Below are positions 61,333 to 64,000 of a stretch of 64,000 bases of DNA, one piece after another. Source of the stretch: Balanoglossus misakiensis (taxonomy: Eukaryota; Hemichordata). The stretch spans positions 13,206,001-13,270,000 of the forward strand of contig CM082576.2 in the NCBI GenBank assembly GCA_040954595.2, read 5' to 3'. The position numbers and the translations under genes were made by a program. Numbering within the stretch: the stretch's first letter is position 1; the number at the start of each line of letters is the position of its first letter. The notes below the pieces were generated by a model. That model did no database searches. It had not been told where the DNA came from and worked only from the letters and a program-made list of their open reading frames with translations.

Positions 61333-62168
61333 GAAATTTTGAACTTGAAAGGAGAATGGTACGAACTAGAATGGGTCGTGGGATATCTTCAGTACTAAGT
61401 ACTGTGTTAAAGTAGAAAGACTAGTATGAAATCAGAAAGACGCATACACTAAGATGTATGGAGATAATCATCAATTTATAACTTACCAAATCTCCAGTAA
61501 ATGTCTGTTACAAACAATTGTAATTGATCAAAGACATTCAATAAAATTGCATCATGGGAATTAAATCATGTGAAGTTGAAAAACAGGCATAGTACAGAGA
61601 ATCATGGACTGTTCATCATAAAATTGACACTTGTGAAATATAATCCTTTTTTCGGAGCTTGCAGCATCTTTTCATTATGCATAATTTTGCTAAATTCATT
61701 GAATACACTATAGAAGTGTTCCAATTAGCAAATCTGACTAGCACCTGGTCCAGACTGAAATAATCCTCGCTAGCAAAGAGATTAACAGCATGCAAAACCT
61801 TACAGTGTTTTGCAATCTCTGATCTATCAAAGTTCAATATGGTGGATTTGATCAACAGAGTTCCATTTCTACTGTTCACGCTTTTTGTAGGGTTTTGAAA
61901 TATATCTTTGTACAAGGCAATTTAAGGTAGATTTTTGCATTAAATAAACATCCTTTCATGCAGTTGTTTTATAACGGCTTTTGGAATTTGAACGAAGTCT
62001 AGTCTGGTTTACAAGTATTTCGCATTTGTTTGCTTGTTTACGGTGCAGGCTGCTATATCATCAACATTAAAGTGATCTTGACACACAACAAACTGATGCC
62101 TGACCACTCCCTTCTCAAAGTCCTAGTAACTCCAACTGTTGTCATCATTTTTAGTCTCCCACATCCTC
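61333..62168. other. Spacer between convergent GNAT and Lys-rich genes
   Basis: Holds the GNAT 3' UTR (AATAAA at 61540). I see nothing else I can name. Confidence 0.6.
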
Positions 62169-63867
62169 TCATTCACCATCTCCAATCATGTCTAACAACT
62201 TGTTCACAGTTTTCTTCAACTTCGACACCGGTTTCTTCTGCTTCTTGGCGTTTTCCAAAACGTGCAAGGTTTTGTTGCCGGCCTCGAGGAACTCCCCGCT
62301 ATGACAGTGCACCAAATGCGAGTTACTGCCGGTGGTGATGATCTCCATGGTTGCGGAGAACAGGGTTTCCATGTCGCCTGCCAGGTCCACCTTTCTTTCC
62401 AACTTCTCAATTACATCTGCATTCGACGGCTTTCGTTTTGTGTCTTTGGCTTCAGCGTCCTTTGGTTTTCCTTTCTCTTCCTTTTCCGCAGTCATTTTAT
62501 CAGGTGCATTCGACTTCCTGACTGTCTTTTTCTCTGTCAACTCAGATATTGTTCTGTCCTTTTTCTCAACTTTCACATCGCCAGTACGTTCAGTCGATCT
62601 TTCTGACTTGCTGCTGTCGCGATCCTCAGCCCCCTCCGATTCGTACACAGAACTAAACACATACTTCTTCAACTTCTTGACAAACTTGATGGCCTTAGTT
62701 CTCGTGTTTTTCACTTCGTGTTTTGGAGTCATCGCTGCCTCTTGCGACTTCAGAGTCTGAGTCAGCTGGTCCCTCTCCTTCTGCAAACTTTCAGTCAGCT
62801 CCATTTTCTGGCATATGCCTCTGATATCCGTTTCCACGATGCTTCGCAGTTCCTCCGTCGTCTGGCACCGCCTCGACATTCTCAGAATTTTCTTAAATTC
62901 GGCAGCTTTGACTTTTGGGCCGCCGCCTTTCCGTCTCGGTTTCCCGCTGTCGTGCCTGGCTTTCTTGGTGCTTGGGAGGGAAAACCCAGACGGCGCCTCT
63001 TTCCTTTTCCTGGCCGTTTTTAATTCCTGGGCAGAAATCGGTTCTGGAAGACCAAAAAGAAATATCAACCAGAATGTTAATAACACGAAAAATATCTTGG
63101 GTAACGACAGACACTGAAATGACAAAATTAAATAGTTATTAAACATATTTGCCTGTATCGAAACCAGTAGAAAACATCTGCTGTTACGTGTCTTGCAATC
63201 ATACCCAATAGATGAACATGTGCCAACGTACCTCCTATGTCCATCAGAGAACCACAGCCTGCACCTACAGAATTTCCAGCAGTTTGTGCACCGCTGTCGG
63301 GTCCATTGGATTTTGAAGACACAAGGTCATCAGGTGCAGAAAACAGTTTGTCCAGGTAGCACGGTGACTTGTCTTCTTTGTTTAATGACAGTCCACATGA
63401 ACGACTTTCAAGAATACAAACAGCATACACAGGATTAGAATGTAGGATTATTGGTACAAAGCAAAGAGAGACAAAATTTATGATGATTTCAAGTCTTCTC
63501 TGAGTTTAGGAAGTATCCATGATTCTGTGTTTCTGACCACATAGTGTGTAATGGGACTTATGTAAACTCTATTTAACCCTTTCACGACCATGTTTTGGTC
63601 CATCTCCATTGTTTTCAATAGCCATTTTGGACCTTGATACAAGCAAATGGGGGTGAAAGGGTTAAACACCAACAGTAGTAACCTTGACATTAGACAGACA
63701 CATGCATGCTCTAAGACTATTAACTTATACAAACTAACACACTGATTCTAACATTTCACACATGAGAATTTTTATTATTTGACATACCGGTTTATCTTTG
63801 GCTGAGGATTATGTTCAGGTCCCAGCCACTCCATGAGATTGTCTGGTAAGTGTTCATCAGTCGGTAG
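62169..63867 (-). CDS. Unrecognised Lys/Glu-rich nuclear-like protein, 3' exons (5' part outside window)
   Basis: Three exons joined in phase: 63788-63867, 63232-63404 and 62169-63043 (stop). The last exon encodes 291 residues, starting QELKTARKRKEAPSG with several basic nuclear-localisation-like clusters (KTARKRK, KPRRKGGG), then a helical segment (EFKKILRMSRRCQTTEELRS), a mixed-charge disordered stretch, and a C-terminal helical region (VIEKLERKVDLAGDMETLF, KPVSKLKKTVNKLLDMIG). The first exon seen reads LPDNLMEWLGPEHNPQPK, faintly like the end of a CW-type zinc finger (W..., NP.P), but the cysteine expected after the Trp is Gly; I do not claim the domain. I do not recognise the family; a chromatin-associated role is only a guess from composition. 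Confidence 0.7.
63573..63665. mobile_element. 93-bp TTAA-flanked mini-MITE, copy 3
   Basis: TTAACCCTTTCACGACC...GGGGGTGAAAGGGTTAA, with TTAA at 63573-63576 and 63662-63665. Its reverse complement aligns along its whole length with copy 1 (10064). It lies in an intron of the Lys-rich gene. Confidence 0.75.
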
Positions 63868-64000
63868 CTAAAGAGTGCCATAAATACAAATTTTAAAATT
63901 GATGTGTGAGAGAGACAGAGATGATGACTACAGGTATACTGTGAGTTTATTACCATGACTTTATGCAGAATTATGAAAAGGAATGTTTTGTTATTCCTTC

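Overview
This is 64 kb of animal nuclear genome. Genes have many short coding exons with GT-AG introns of about 0.1-1.5 kb and single-copy bilaterian orthologues. Intergenic DNA is AT-rich and carries ACATGTACATGT-type strings, G:C homopolymer tracts and several families of small inverted-repeat elements. A marine invertebrate (an invertebrate deuterostome or a lophotrochozoan) fits best, but I cannot name the species.

Layout. (1) 172-2695 (+): the last seven coding exons of a LYST-type BEACH/WD40 lysosomal trafficking regulator. (2) 6999-13064 (-): complete 13-exon STIP1/HOP co-chaperone, 553 aa, with a perfect heat-shock-element match just upstream of its ATG. (3) 13886-17233 (+): a TRIM-like RING plus coiled-coil protein with no visible B-box, divergent from STIP1 across an 0.8 kb spacer holding an uninterrupted (GAT)n tract. 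(4) 19239-23290 (+): a C2H2 protein with an Ikaros/Hunchback-like C-terminal finger pair and one suspicious exon. (5) 27068-32250 (+): complete 9-exon BCKDHA, 442 aa. (6) 33631-53644: three direct tandem copies of a 6.0-7.6 kb unit, each with one C2H2 poly-zinc-finger gene (17, 22 and 15 fingers); copies 2 and 3 carry independent frameshifts near the C-terminus. (7) 53908-58565 (-): complete 9-exon CYP4F-like cytochrome P450, 534 aa. (8) 60652-61332 (+): an arylalkylamine-N-acetyltransferase-like GNAT enzyme. (9) 62169-63867 (-): 3' exons of an unrecognised lysine-rich, coiled-coil-like protein.

The single-copy genes share no pathway; their adjacency says nothing about function. The tandem block is a local expansion that evolves by unit duplication, finger-block duplication or exchange, and transposon insertion.

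The most unusual signal is in small mobile DNA. Four inverted-repeat (foldback) insertions begin TAG and end CTA and are flanked by perfect 9-bp direct repeats, as expected of Mutator-like transposition; three have different arm sequences beyond the ends. Three 68-95 bp elements have TTAACCC...GGGTTAA ends (piggyBac-like). A ~365 bp MITE occurs twice in full and three times truncated, and the truncation point coincides with the junctions of the zinc-finger tandem duplication. Paralogous units supply empty sites that confirm several insertions.
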